From Frigidibacter sp. ROC022 (GTDB lineage Bacteria > Pseudomonadota > Alphaproteobacteria > Rhodobacterales > Rhodobacteraceae): a DNA stretch of 64,000 bases. This document shows, piece by piece, positions 27,669 through 36,292 of this stretch. The position numbers and the translations under genes were made by a program. The stretch lies in contig NZ_JANQDU010000003.1 in the NCBI RefSeq assembly GCF_024723735.1, positions 310,001 through 374,000 on the forward strand. Direction: 5' to 3'. Position 1 is the stretch's first letter; each line of letters starts with the position of its first letter. The notes beneath the pieces were generated by a model. That model searched no databases, was not told the origin of the DNA, and saw only the letters and a program-made list of their open reading frames with translations.

Positions 27669-28691
27669 TCAGAGCAGCAGCTGTGCCATGGTCAGGCCCA
27701 GCGTCGCGATGAAGGCCCAGGCGCAGAGCGCCAGGAGGAGCGGCCGCAGGCCGACGCGCATCAGGCTGGCCAGATGGGCCTGCAGCCCGGCCGCCGCCAG
27801 CCCCAGCACCAGCAGGAGTTCCGAGACCAGGCGGATGCCCTGGTGGGCGGCGTCGGGGACGGAGACCACGCTGTTCAGGATCACCACCGCCAGGAAGCCC
27901 AGCACGAACCAGGGGATCGGCGCCTTGCCCGCGACCCCGTCCTCTTCCCGGTGGCCCAGGCGCATGCTCAGCGCCACGCCCATCGCCACCGGCACCAGCA
28001 GCACCACCCGGCCCAGCTTGGTCACGGTGCCGACATTGCCGGCCAGGTCGCCCTGCTGATAGGCCGCGGCGGTCACCTGCGCCACCTCATGCACCGTGGC
28101 ACCGGTCCAGACCCCGAAGACGGTCGGATCAAGGCCCATCAGCCCGGCCAGAAGCGGATAGGCCACCATCGCGACACTGCCCAGCAGCGTCACCGTGGCG
28201 ATGGCATAGGCCATGTCCTCTTCCGGTCCGCGCCGCACCGCGTTGATCGCGATCACCGCCGAGGCGCCGCAGATCGAGGTTCCCGCGGCAATCAGCTCGG
28301 TCAGGTGTCGCGGCACCCTGAGCAGGCGCCCGAACAGCAGAGTCGCGCCGAAGGTGGCGAAGACGCAGGTCATCACGATGACGATGGTCGTGGTGCCGAG
28401 GCTCGAGATGTCCATCAGGGTGATCCGGATGCCCAGCAGCACGATGCCCAGCCGCAATGCGTGCTTGACGAGGAAGCCGGTATGGGTCAGCGCCGCGGCG
28501 GGCAGCGGGGCGACATTGCGCAAGGCGATGCCGAGGAGGATGGCCAGCATCATCGAACTGACGCTGGCCAGGGCCGGAAGCTGGTGCAGAAGGATCGCCA
28601 GGCCCGCGACCGCGGCGGGCAGGAGAAAGCCGAGGAAGGGCAGGGCGCGCAACCGCGCGGCGGTGGACACGGGGGTGTTCAGGTTATGCAT
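27669..28691 (-). CDS. YeiH-family putative sulfate exporter
   Basis: 340 residues with ten or eleven helices. MMLAILLGIALRN, LVKHALRLGIVLLGIRI and GTSICGASAVIAINAV are hallmarks of the YeiH (UPF0324) family. It is divergent from a LysR regulator, the same arrangement as yeiH/yeiE in enterobacteria. The proposed substrate (sulfate or sulfite) comes from the family, not from this sequence. Confidence 0.88.
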   Translation of the reverse strand: MHNLNTPVSTAARLRALPFLGFLLPAAVAGLAILLHQLPALASVSSMMLAILLGIALRNVAPLPAAALTHTGFLVKHALRLGIVLLGIRITLMDISSLGTTTIVIVMTCVFATFGATLLFGRLLRVPRHLTELIAAGTSICGASAVIAINAVRRGPEEDMAYAIATVTLLGSVAMVAYPLLAGLMGLDPTVFGVWTGATVHEVAQVTAAAYQQGDLAGNVGTVTKLGRVVLLVPVAMGVALSMRLGHREEDGVAGKAPIPWFVLGFLAVVILNSVVSVPDAAHQGIRLVSELLLVLGLAAAGLQAHLASLMRVGLRPLLLALCAWAFIATLGLTMAQLLL

Positions 28692-28787
28692 GGGACTCGA
28701 TTCTCATTGATTGGCGCGAACATCGTCTTGCCAAACAAAAAATAAAAACAAATAATAATCGTATAACCGATCGAAAGTGTCGATGAA

Positions 28788-29663
28788 TTGACCCTTGAGC
28801 AGCTACGCATATTCGTCGCGGTCGCGCGTTGCGAGCATGTGACCCGGGCGGCGGGTGATCTGAACCTGACCCAGTCGGCGGTCAGCGCCGCGGTGACGGC
28901 CCTGGAACGCCGGCACGGGGTGAAACTGTTCAACCGCGTCGGTCGTGGCGTCGAGCTGACGCCCGAGGGCCGGCTGTTCCAGAAAGAGGCCGAGGCGGTG
29001 CTGCTGCGTGCCGGAGAGGCCGAACAGGTCCTGAACGACCTGGTGCGGCAGCCCGGCGGGCTGCTGCGCCTCGCCGCGAGCCAGACCGTGGCAAGCTACT
29101 GGCTGCCCTCCCGGATGATGGCCTTCCACGAGTATTACCCCGAGGTTGCGCTGGAACTGACGGCCGGGAATACCGAGACCGTGGTCGCTGATGTAAGGCA
29201 GGGCACCGTCGATCTCGGGGTCGTCGAGGGCGAAGTCGCGGGCGACGATCTGGATGTTCTCGACGTCGCCGGTGACCGGATTTCGGTCGTGGTCGGCGCC
29301 CGGCACGACTGGCGCCACGGGCAGAAGGTGGGTGCGGAGGAACTTGCCGCGACCTCCTGGATCATGCGCGAGCGCGGATCGGGAACGCGGGCCGAGTTCG
29401 AGCGCCGGATCGCCGAACGCGGGGTGGACCCGGGCGCGCTGGATGTGGTGCTGGAACTGCCCTCGAACGAGGCCTGTCTCGCGGCGGTCGAGGGCAGCCT
29501 CTCGGCCACCGTCCTGTCGCGTCGGGCGGCGCAGGCGCGGCTGGGCTACGGCCTGTGGGAGGCCGGTTTCGATCTTCCGCGGCGCCGGTTCCGGGCCATC
29601 CGGGATCCCCGCCGGTATCTGTCCCGCGCGGCACGGGCAATGCTGGAAATGCTGAAAGGTTAG
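28788..29663 (+). CDS. LysR family regulator (YeiE/CbbR-like)
   Basis: 291 residues. The N-terminus (MTLEQLRIFVAVA, then LNLTQSAVSAAVTALERRHG) is a standard LysR winged HTH; the effector-binding domain follows from about residue 90. The start is TTG at 28788; an ATG five bases upstream is in another frame and stops after two codons. Its divergent position suggests it controls the YeiH-type transporter across an AT-rich 96-bp gap that contains ATCG-N6-CGAT. Confidence 0.88.
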   Translation: MTLEQLRIFVAVARCEHVTRAAGDLNLTQSAVSAAVTALERRHGVKLFNRVGRGVELTPEGRLFQKEAEAVLLRAGEAEQVLNDLVRQPGGLLRLAASQTVASYWLPSRMMAFHEYYPEVALELTAGNTETVVADVRQGTVDLGVVEGEVAGDDLDVLDVAGDRISVVVGARHDWRHGQKVGAEELAATSWIMRERGSGTRAEFERRIAERGVDPGALDVVLELPSNEACLAAVEGSLSATVLSRRAAQARLGYGLWEAGFDLPRRRFRAIRDPRRYLSRAARAMLEMLKG

Positions 29664-29736
29664 GCACCGGGCGCGAAGTCTCTGGACGCAAGGGCCGGGC
29701 TGCGGTTTGATCCCGGCGTCACACTTGGGATTTCCG

Positions 29737-30333
29737 ATGACCGATCCGCTTCCCGCCCTGGGCCACAACAGGGGGCCGAGCCTGGCCCCGGGCTCGTCCT
29801 GGGCCCGGCATTGCTGGACCAGGGCGCGGGCCGAGCTGTTGCCGACCCTGCCGCTGGAGGTGATCCGTCTCCGGGTGGCGCGGGCGCGGGAGATCGGGCT
29901 CGACTATCCGACCTATGCGCGGGTCCGGGCCACGACCGGGCGCGACATCGTCGCCTTCCTGTTCTCGACTGAGACTCTGCGGCTGCGGCCGGTGCGGCTC
30001 GACCTGCCCTCGGACCGGGCCGGGAAGCTGGCCGAATTGGCCGCCGACCGGCTGTTGCTGGCGGCGCCGGACGTGGCGCCCGAGATGGCGCTGCGGCGCT
30101 TTGCCGAACAGGGGGTGACGCTGGCCGGGGCGAGCCCGGCACCCGCCGCCCTGGGCCCCTGGGCCGAGGCGCGGGCGGCGCTGCGGGCGGCGCTCGACCC
30201 GCTGAAACTGCCCGGCGACGCGGTGCTGCTGATCGGCGAGGGGCGGCTGCAGCAGGACTGGGCCGAGGCCGGGCACCTGGCCGGGTTCGTTCCGGGCGAC
30301 AGGTTCTTCGGCGGTGCCGGCGCCGCGACCTGA
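29737..30333 (+). CDS. conserved hypothetical protein with HNRGPS motif
   Basis: 198 residues from the ATG at 29737. The N-terminus carries ALGHNRGPSL, a short motif shared by several uncharacterised alphaproteobacterial proteins. The rest is Ala/Leu/Arg-rich and helical, with no signal peptide or membrane segment and no catalytic motif seen. It follows the LysR gene by about 70 bp. Function unknown. Confidence 0.7.
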   Translation: MTDPLPALGHNRGPSLAPGSSWARHCWTRARAELLPTLPLEVIRLRVARAREIGLDYPTYARVRATTGRDIVAFLFSTETLRLRPVRLDLPSDRAGKLAELAADRLLLAAPDVAPEMALRRFAEQGVTLAGASPAPAALGPWAEARAALRAALDPLKLPGDAVLLIGEGRLQQDWAEAGHLAGFVPGDRFFGGAGAAT

Positions 30334-30485
30334 GCGGGGCCGGCCCCGGCGGCAGCGGGCGCGGCATTGCCGAGGCAAGATGTCGCGCGGTCTCGCGCGC
30401 GGGAACCGGGCCGGTTCCGGGGCGTCCCCTCTGGCCAAGGGCGGCGGGCGCGTGTATCCCGCCCGCTGAACCATCAGAGGCCAGC

Positions 30486-31577
30486 ATGACCGATTTTTCC
30501 GACGCAATCTCTTCGGTCGACGAGATCATCGAAGACGCCCGCAACGGCCGGATGTTCATCCTGGTCGATCACGAGGACCGCGAGAACGAAGGCGATCTGG
30601 TGATCCCGGCGCAGATGGCCACGCCCGAGGCGATCAACTTCATGGCCACCCACGGCCGCGGGCTGATCTGCCTGGCGCTGACCGGAGAGCGGATCGACGC
30701 GCTCGGCCTGCCGCTGATGGCGGCGCAGAACTCGTCGCGGCACGAAACCGCCTTCACCACCTCGATCGAGGCCCGCGAGGGGGTGACCACCGGGATTTCG
30801 GCGCATGACCGGGCGCGGACCGTGGCGGTGGCGATCGATTCGGCCTCGACCGCCGCCGATATCGCGACGCCGGGCCATGTCTTTCCGCTGCGCGCCAAGG
30901 ATGGCGGGGTGCTGGTGCGGGCCGGGCATACCGAGGCGGCGGTGGATGTGTCGCGGCTGGCCGGGCTGAACCCTTCCGGGGTGATCTGCGAAGTGATGAA
31001 CGACGATGGCACGATGAGCCGTCTGCCCGACCTGGTGGCCTTCGCCCAGCGGCACGGGCTGAAGATCGGCACGATCTCGGACCTGATCGCCTATCGCCGG
31101 CGGCACGACAACCTGGTGCGCCAGACCCAGAGCCGGAAGATCATCTCGGAATTCGGCGGCGAGTGGGAGATGCGGGTGTTTTCCGACCAGACCCAGGGGG
31201 CAGAGCACATCGTCCTGATCCGGGGCGACATCTCGGGGGACGAACCGGTCATGGTGCGGATGCATGCGCTCGACCCGATGCTGGACGTGATCGGCGCCGG
31301 CGGGCCGGGCCGGGCGCGGGAATTCGGCGATGCGATGGAGATGATCGCCCGCGAGGGCCGCGGCGTGCTGGTCCTGCTCCGCGATCTGCACATGCGGGTG
31401 GCCGAGCCGGATACGGTCTCGCCGCAGACGCTGCGGCAATACGGGCTGGGGGCGCAGATCCTGTCCAGCCTCGGGATCACCGACCTGATCCTTCTCACCA
31501 ACTCGCCCAAGCCCAAGGTGATCGGCCTCGAAGGCTACGGCCTGTCGATCGCCGGCACCCGCCGGATCACGGAGTAG
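30486..31577 (+). CDS. ribB: 3,4-dihydroxy-2-butanone 4-phosphate synthase with degenerate GCH II domain
   Basis: 363 residues. The DHBP synthase domain (1-205) has VDHEDRENEGDL, RHETAFTTSIEA and RAGHTEAAVD with the usual acidic and His residues. The C-terminal half has the length and end (KPKVIGLEGYGL) of GTP cyclohydrolase II, but the zinc-binding Cys cluster and GDVxGS segment are replaced by MLDVIGAGGPGRAREF. It is thus a RibBX-type protein; a separate GTP cyclohydrolase II must lie elsewhere. ribH follows after 4 bp. Confidence 0.92.
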   Translation: MTDFSDAISSVDEIIEDARNGRMFILVDHEDRENEGDLVIPAQMATPEAINFMATHGRGLICLALTGERIDALGLPLMAAQNSSRHETAFTTSIEAREGVTTGISAHDRARTVAVAIDSASTAADIATPGHVFPLRAKDGGVLVRAGHTEAAVDVSRLAGLNPSGVICEVMNDDGTMSRLPDLVAFAQRHGLKIGTISDLIAYRRRHDNLVRQTQSRKIISEFGGEWEMRVFSDQTQGAEHIVLIRGDISGDEPVMVRMHALDPMLDVIGAGGPGRAREFGDAMEMIAREGRGVLVLLRDLHMRVAEPDTVSPQTLRQYGLGAQILSSLGITDLILLTNSPKPKVIGLEGYGLSIAGTRRITE

Positions 31578-31581
31578 ACCG

Positions 31582-32121
31582 ATGGCCCTGACCGATCCCC
31601 ACGGCGCCCTGCCGCTGCCGAAGTTCGAAGCGCCGGTGAAACTGCTGATCGTGGTGGCGCCCTATTACCGGGCGATTGCCGAGGATCTGCTGGCCGGGGC
31701 GCGGGCGACGCTGGAGGCCGTCGGCGCCGCGCATGAGACGGTCGAGGTGCCGGGTGCGCTGGAAGTGCCCTCGGCCATCGCCACCGCCCTGCGCGAGGCG
31801 AATTTCGACGGTTTCGTCGCGCTCGGCTGCGTGATCCGTGGCGAGACCACCCATTACGACACCGTCTGCAACGACAGTTCGCGCGGGCTGATGCTGCTGG
31901 GGCTGCAGGGCGCCTGCATCGGCAACGGCATCCTGACCGTCGAGAACGAGGCGCAGGCCGAGGTCCGCGCCGATCCCGCGGGCCAGAACAAGGGCGGCGG
32001 CGCGGCGGCTGCGGCGCTGCATCTGATCGCCCTGCGGCGGCGCTGGAGCGGGGTGAAGAACCCGGTCGGCTTCCGCCCCGCCGACGAGATCAAGCTTGCC
32101 AAGGGCGGGGACACGCTGTGA
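31582..32121 (+). CDS. ribH: 6,7-dimethyl-8-ribityllumazine synthase
   Basis: 179 residues. VEVPGALEVPSAIATAL, ALGCVIRGETTHYD (with the catalytic His in TTHYD) and GILTVEN are the family signatures. It condenses the RibB product with the pyrimidine intermediate. The N- and C-termini are slightly extended. nusB overlaps its stop by 4 bp (GTGA). Confidence 0.96.
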   Translation: MALTDPHGALPLPKFEAPVKLLIVVAPYYRAIAEDLLAGARATLEAVGAAHETVEVPGALEVPSAIATALREANFDGFVALGCVIRGETTHYDTVCNDSSRGLMLLGLQGACIGNGILTVENEAQAEVRADPAGQNKGGGAAAAALHLIALRRRWSGVKNPVGFRPADEIKLAKGGDTL

Positions 32122-32585
32122 GCGCGCCGATGTCCAGGAGTCGTCAGGCCAGGTCGGCGGCGCGGCTCTATGCCGTGCAGGCGCTGTTCCAGATGGAAAG
32201 CGCCTCCCAGACCGCCGAATCGGTGATGCGCGAATTCGAGACCCACCGGATCGGCGTGGTCTATGAAGACGCGGAAATGGCCGAGGGCGATCTCGACCTG
32301 TTCCGGCTGCTGGTCGGCCAGGCGGTGAACCACCAGGCCCGGATCGACCAGATGACCGACCGGGCGCTGGTCGAGAAATGGCCGATCGCCCGGATCGACC
32401 CGGTGCTGCGGGCGCTGTTCCGCGCCGCCGGCGCCGAGCTGGTCGAGGGCAAGGCGCCGCCGAAAGTGGTGATCGTCGAGTTCGTCGATATCGCCAAGGC
32501 CTTCTTCCCCGAGGGCCGCGAGCCGAAATTCGTCAACGCGGTGCTCGATCACATGGCCCGCGAGGCCCGGCCCGAGGCCTTCTGA
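32118..32585 (+). CDS. nusB: transcription antitermination factor NusB
   Basis: 155 residues starting at GTG 32118, overlapping ribH. SRSRQARSAARLYAVQALFQME at the N-terminus and IIVEFVDIAKAF-like C-terminal helices fit the all-helical NusB fold that binds boxA RNA with NusE. The ribH-nusB order is widely conserved. Element copy D lies 31 bases after the stop. Confidence 0.95.
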   Translation: MSAPMSRSRQARSAARLYAVQALFQMESASQTAESVMREFETHRIGVVYEDAEMAEGDLDLFRLLVGQAVNHQARIDQMTDRALVEKWPIARIDPVLRALFRAAGAELVEGKAPPKVVIVEFVDIAKAFFPEGREPKFVNAVLDHMAREARPEAF

Positions 32586-32615
32586 TCCGGCCGGGTCCGG
32601 TTCGCTGCCGCGGCC

Positions 32616-32647
32616 ATCTTTGGGTCCGAAATACTCCCGCCGGAGGC
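32616..32647 (+). repeat. intergenic element copy D
   Basis: ATCTTTGGGTCCGAAATACT then CCCGCCGGAGGC, followed by ACCCGCCG as in copy E. Sense-oriented, starting 31 bases after the nusB stop. Confidence 0.88.
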
Positions 32648-32742
32648 ACCCGCCGGCATCACCGGCGCGCCGGGTGGCATGATGGATCACCGTCCCGGCC
32701 TGCGCCCATATGGCGGACCCGTGGCGATCGGCGCCGAACGGT

Positions 32743-33261
32743 TCAGGCGATCCGGCGCTCGAACATGTCGGTTTCGGGATCGGACAGGCCGGGATGGCGA
32801 TGGAACCCGGCTTTTTCAAGAACCCTGGCCGAGGCCGCATTGCCCTTGCCGACCCCGGCCCGAAGGGTTCGCGGCCCCGCGCCCCGCAGCGTCGCGACCA
32901 GCCCCGCGACCACTTCGGTCGCATAGCCCTTGCCCCAGGCCGTCGGCCCCAGCAGATAGCCGACATGGCAGATCGGTGCCGGCGTCCCGGCCCCATCCTC
33001 CGCCAGCAACAGCAGTCCGACGATGGCCCCGGAACCGGTCTCGGCAATGGTGAAGACCGTGCATTCGGCGGCACGGGCGGACATCCAGTCGGCGATCCGG
33101 GTCGCTTTGCCGGACAATTGCAATGGCTCGGGGAGAGGAGCCAGGACGTCGGGGGTCAGGATGTCGGACAGGGTCGCCTCCAGCGCCCGGCGCTGCTGCG
33201 GATCGGCAATGACGGGCGACCAGTCCCGCAGGGTCAGCCGGTCGGTCGTGAAGCTCTGCAT
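32743..33261 (-). CDS. GNAT acetyltransferase (RimJ/RimL-like)
   Basis: 172 residues. TTDRLTLRDW at the N-terminus, the acetyl-CoA segment GYLLGPTAWGKGYATE and NAASARVLEKAGF are typical of the RimJ/RimL branch of GNAT N-acetyltransferases. Substrate unknown. The gene stands alone, convergent with nusB. Confidence 0.85.
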   Translation of the reverse strand: MQSFTTDRLTLRDWSPVIADPQQRRALEATLSDILTPDVLAPLPEPLQLSGKATRIADWMSARAAECTVFTIAETGSGAIVGLLLLAEDGAGTPAPICHVGYLLGPTAWGKGYATEVVAGLVATLRGAGPRTLRAGVGKGNAASARVLEKAGFHRHPGLSDPETDMFERRIA

Positions 33262-33331
33262 GGGGGCTCCGTGCTCTGCTGGTCGTCGGGGCGCCGGGCG
33301 GGCGGTGGCCGGCTGGATGCCCGCTCTCGTC

Positions 33332-34099
33332 TCATGGCGGATCGGAGCGGGTCGTCAGGCGGAAGCGTTCCAGCTCCTGCGCGGTGAGGATGTAGATTTC
33401 CTCGGGCGGGGTTGCCAGCGCCGGTTGCATCAGCCGCAGGTCGATGCCCATCTCGGTGAGGTAGCCGACCACCTCGGCCTGGCCGCGCTGGATGTCGCGC
33501 ACCGCGAGGAAGGCGGGCAATACGGTATTCTCGCCGAAATAGTGCTGGTGGACCCCGACCAGGGCGCCGTCGGCGACCTCGCGGAGCACCCCGGCCGCCA
33601 GGATGTAGGGACAGGCCGACAGGCAGGCATCTCCCGGTTCCATCGCCGTGGACATCCCGGCCGTCCGCACCAGCCGCCCGATCGCCAGCGCATCGCCGAC
33701 CGAACCTCCGGGAGAGGAGAGCCAGATCCGACGCGGCGGCACCGCCTGTTCTTCCAGCCAGTCGGCAAAGCGCCCGGCATCGCCCTCGGCAATCGCGCCG
33801 GTCAGCCGGGCCTCGGGACCGGTCCGTTCGAAGCGCAGCCGCTCGGGCATGTCCTCGAGCTGCGGGAAATGCCTCGTGCCCGGCGGTGCCGGCAAGCGCG
33901 GCACAAGGGCCGGGTCATAGCGCCGTGTCTGGTCGCCCGGGGCCGTCGGGGCGGTCAGGTCCTCGACTCCGCGCCCGGCGAAGAGCCGCGGCAGGGTGGC
34001 CGACAGGTCATGCGTCACCAGCCAGGCGCCCATCGCCAGCTGCATCACCAGGATGAAGCGGATCGCCTCTCCGGTCCGGGTCCGGGCACGCAGCCGCAC
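33332..34099 (-). CDS. membrane-anchored ClpP/crotonase-fold protein (COG3904-like)
   Basis: 255 residues. A hydrophobic segment at about 13-30 can anchor it in the membrane. The core has WLSSPGGSVGDALAIGRLVR, then GDACLSACPYILAAG with Ser161 where ClpP/SppA proteases have their nucleophile, and His184 in VGVHQHYF. These suggest a periplasmic serine-protease-like protein; activity is unproven. It starts 4 bp after a coiled-coil membrane protein gene, so the two form an operon. Confidence 0.75.
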   Translation of the reverse strand: MRLRARTRTGEAIRFILVMQLAMGAWLVTHDLSATLPRLFAGRGVEDLTAPTAPGDQTRRYDPALVPRLPAPPGTRHFPQLEDMPERLRFERTGPEARLTGAIAEGDAGRFADWLEEQAVPPRRIWLSSPGGSVGDALAIGRLVRTAGMSTAMEPGDACLSACPYILAAGVLREVADGALVGVHQHYFGENTVLPAFLAVRDIQRGQAEVVGYLTEMGIDLRLMQPALATPPEEIYILTAQELERFRLTTRSDPP

Positions 34100-34103
34100 C
34101 GGC

Positions 34104-35435
34104 TCAGCCCTTGATCGGCTTGACGGTGGCGCTTTCGGGCCGGGTCTCGGGGCGCGGCACCTCGCGCGGTTCCAGATCGGGGAAATGCGGGCCTTCGCTT
34201 TCGGTCCGGGGCAGGGTCAGGTCGGCCTGGCGCAGCGCCGCCAGCGCGTCGCGCAATTCGGCCAATGTCATCGCCTCGCCCGAGGAGACATGCACCCGGC
34301 CCGAGCGGATCGCCGACTGGGCGATGGCCAGGATCAGCACCAGCACCGCCGGCAGCAGGTCGATGGCGATGGCGCCGGCCCAGCTGGGCACGAAATTGCG
34401 GGCGTAGAGGATCACCGCATCCGCCGCCGAGACCGGGGTATAGGCAATATCCGCCGGCGGCTCCATCGCCATGACCTCTTCCGCCGCGCCTTTCAGGGTC
34501 TCGGCCCGGGCCTTGAGCAGGTCCAGCACCGAGCGGATCGTCGCCGCCTGATCGGCGCGGCCGACCTCGGTGCGTCCGTCGAGTTCGGGCAGCACCACGG
34601 AATCCGCCAGATCGGCCGCCGCCCGTTGCACCAGCGGCGCCACCGATAGCTGCCGCAGCTCGGTGATCACCCCGGCCAGCCGCACCGATTCCTCGGAGAA
34701 TTCGACCGAGCGGGCCGCCACCGGTCCGACCGAGACGGTCAGCGCCCGCATCCGTTTGAGGATCGTGTTGCCTTCGGTAAAGGCCGCCTCGACCGCCTCG
34801 GTCTGGGCCGCGATCTGGCGTTCCAGCGCGGTCAGCTCGTCGGATTTCTGCCGCAGCACCCGGAACACCGCACCGCGCCCGGCCAGGCCCGAAAGCGAGC
34901 CGGCGGCCTCCTGCGCCGAGAGGTCCTCGAAGCTGGTCCGGACCCGGGCCACGTCGCGCTCCAGCGACTGGGCGGCCAGGCTGATCGAATGGGCCCGCTC
35001 CAGCGCACCCTGGTAGTCCTGCACCGTCACCGCCAGATGCTGTTCGACCGCCGCCGCCCCGGCCAGTGCCGCGGCGTTCAGCCAGGAGGACATGGCGATG
35101 ATCGCGCCCGACCCCAGCAGCATGGCGAAGAGCAGTCCGATCCGGGCGCCGAAGGTGCGCACCGCGGGCACCAGCCGCATCATGTAGGACCAGAAGACGA
35201 AGATCCCGACAGAGACCGCGATCGAATAGGAAATCGCGGCAAAGACGGAGAGCGCGCCATTGTCGTCGAGCAGCGAGGATACGCCGAGATAGGTGTAGAT
35301 GCCGCTGGCCGTGGCCAGCACGCCGAGCGCCGCCGAGGTGAAGCTGTCGAGCCAGCCCAGATGGCCCTCGATCTCGCGCGCATAGGCCAGGCCTTCGGAC
35401 TGGCGGGCGGTCAGCCCAGTGTGGATCTCGGTCAT
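34104..35435 (-). CDS. membrane protein with central coiled-coil domain
   Basis: 443 residues from the ATG at 35435. Three hydrophobic helices in the first 130 residues, then about 200 residues of helical/coiled-coil sequence (DELTALERQIAAQTEAVEAAF), then another helix near 360-380 and a Pro-rich cytoplasmic tail. The helical segment is probably periplasmic. No family recognised. The ClpP-fold gene follows after 4 bp, which suggests a joint function such as a membrane-associated protease and partner. Confidence 0.7.
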   Translation of the reverse strand: MTEIHTGLTARQSEGLAYAREIEGHLGWLDSFTSAALGVLATASGIYTYLGVSSLLDDNGALSVFAAISYSIAVSVGIFVFWSYMMRLVPAVRTFGARIGLLFAMLLGSGAIIAMSSWLNAAALAGAAAVEQHLAVTVQDYQGALERAHSISLAAQSLERDVARVRTSFEDLSAQEAAGSLSGLAGRGAVFRVLRQKSDELTALERQIAAQTEAVEAAFTEGNTILKRMRALTVSVGPVAARSVEFSEESVRLAGVITELRQLSVAPLVQRAAADLADSVVLPELDGRTEVGRADQAATIRSVLDLLKARAETLKGAAEEVMAMEPPADIAYTPVSAADAVILYARNFVPSWAGAIAIDLLPAVLVLILAIAQSAIRSGRVHVSSGEAMTLAELRDALAALRQADLTLPRTESEGPHFPDLEPREVPRPETRPESATVKPIKG

Positions 35436-35627
35436 GCCGGGTCGGTTCCCTGTTGGGCCGCGCAAAGCGGCGCGGCAGCGGCGACGATAGAGCCAATCCG
35501 CGGTTTCGCCAAATCACGGCGGCGTCGGCGGCGGGGCGCGGGCAGGCAGCGGCGATATGTCCGGCCCGGCGGGGCTTGGACTCACCCCCTCCTGCCACTA
35601 GATTCCCATCAGCAAGGGAGAATTGCG

Positions 35628-35963
35628 ATGCCGGAACTGGTTCGTCTCTACATTCGTCACAGCCTGATCGGCTTTGCGCTGGCCGCGCTCTTCGTGGCGC
35701 TTCTGGTCGGCTTCGATATCGCCGGGCTGCGGCATCTCGTGCTCGAGACCGACGGCGGCTGGCTGGCAGGACTGGTGATGGTCATGCTGAACGGGATCGT
35801 TTTTGCCGGGGTGCAGTTCTCCATCGCGATCATGTCGATGGCCGAGGATCGGCAGCCCCCGGGCGGCGGTCTGCGGCAGGCGATCCAGCGGCTCTGGGTG
35901 CCTGCGCCGGCCCCCGGGCAGGTCGCGGTTCCGGTCCGCAACGATCCGCAACCGCGGGGCTGA
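35628..35963 (+). CDS. small two-helix membrane protein
   Basis: 111 residues from the ATG at 35628 with AAGGGAG upstream; the longer open frame further upstream has no family support. Two membrane helices (about 13-32 and 46-68) and a Pro-rich C-terminal tail. Not recognised. It is divergent from the coiled-coil membrane protein gene and is followed by a GC hairpin and a structured RNA. Confidence 0.7.
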   Translation: MPELVRLYIRHSLIGFALAALFVALLVGFDIAGLRHLVLETDGGWLAGLVMVMLNGIVFAGVQFSIAIMSMAEDRQPPGGGLRQAIQRLWVPAPAPGQVAVPVRNDPQPRG

Positions 35964-35971
35964 GCCTCGCC

Positions 35972-35991
35972 GCGCCCCGGTGGCGGGGCGC
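35972..35991 (+). terminator. stem-loop after the 111-residue gene
   Basis: GCGCCCCG, loop GTGG, CGGGGCGC: a perfect 8-bp stem nine bases after the stop, followed by ATCTGTCTGT. Probable terminator separating the gene from the downstream RNA. Confidence 0.55.
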
Positions 35992-36015
35992 ATCTGTCTG
36001 TGCTGAAAGGGAAAA

Positions 36016-36178
36016 GTGGCGGAATCCGTAGCATCCGTGTGGGTGTTGCATTCCCGAGGACCCGCTAATGCAGGTGGGCGCCAGGTACCCGGACCAGGGT
36101 CCGAACAGAGCCAGCTCCCTCGGAATACTTATAGGCCACCGGAATGGGACCCATCACGCGAAGAGCAGAAACCGCCAC
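36016..36178 (+). ncRNA. ssrS: structured RNA, probable 6S RNA
   Basis: About 163 nt with no open frame, forming a long rod: GTGGCGG (36016-36022) pairs with CCGCCAC (36172-36178); GTGTGGGT (36037-36044) with ACCC-AT-CAC (36149-36157); ATTCC-C-GAGG (36050-36059) with CCTCGGAAT (36118-36126); inner hairpins CCCGC/GTGGG and CGGAC/GTCCG. The closing stem, internal bubbles and terminal arm fit 6S RNA, which binds RNA polymerase, and the size is right. I rely on architecture and recollection of alphaproteobacterial 6S sequences; another structured RNA is possible. It lacks the SRP and RNase P consensus. Confidence 0.6.
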
Positions 36179-36292
36179 CCGTTGAGATAGGGCCGGGCAG
36201 GGGCATCGGCAAGCCCTGATCGCACCGGTTTCGCCCGGGGTCGCGAAATCCGGCCGCTTGATTTCTGTTTACCTTTTGTTCACAATTCCCGG

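Noticed and set aside
30336-30347. GGGGCCGGCCCC palindrome after the HNRGPS protein gene
   Set aside because: Short self-complementary GC run common in this composition, without a T tract or conserved context.
36016-36178. SRP RNA or RNase P RNA as identity of the structured RNA
   Set aside because: The SRP tetraloop region (GGTCAGG...GGAAGGAAGCAGCC-like) and the RNase P GAGGAAAGTCC segment are both absent.
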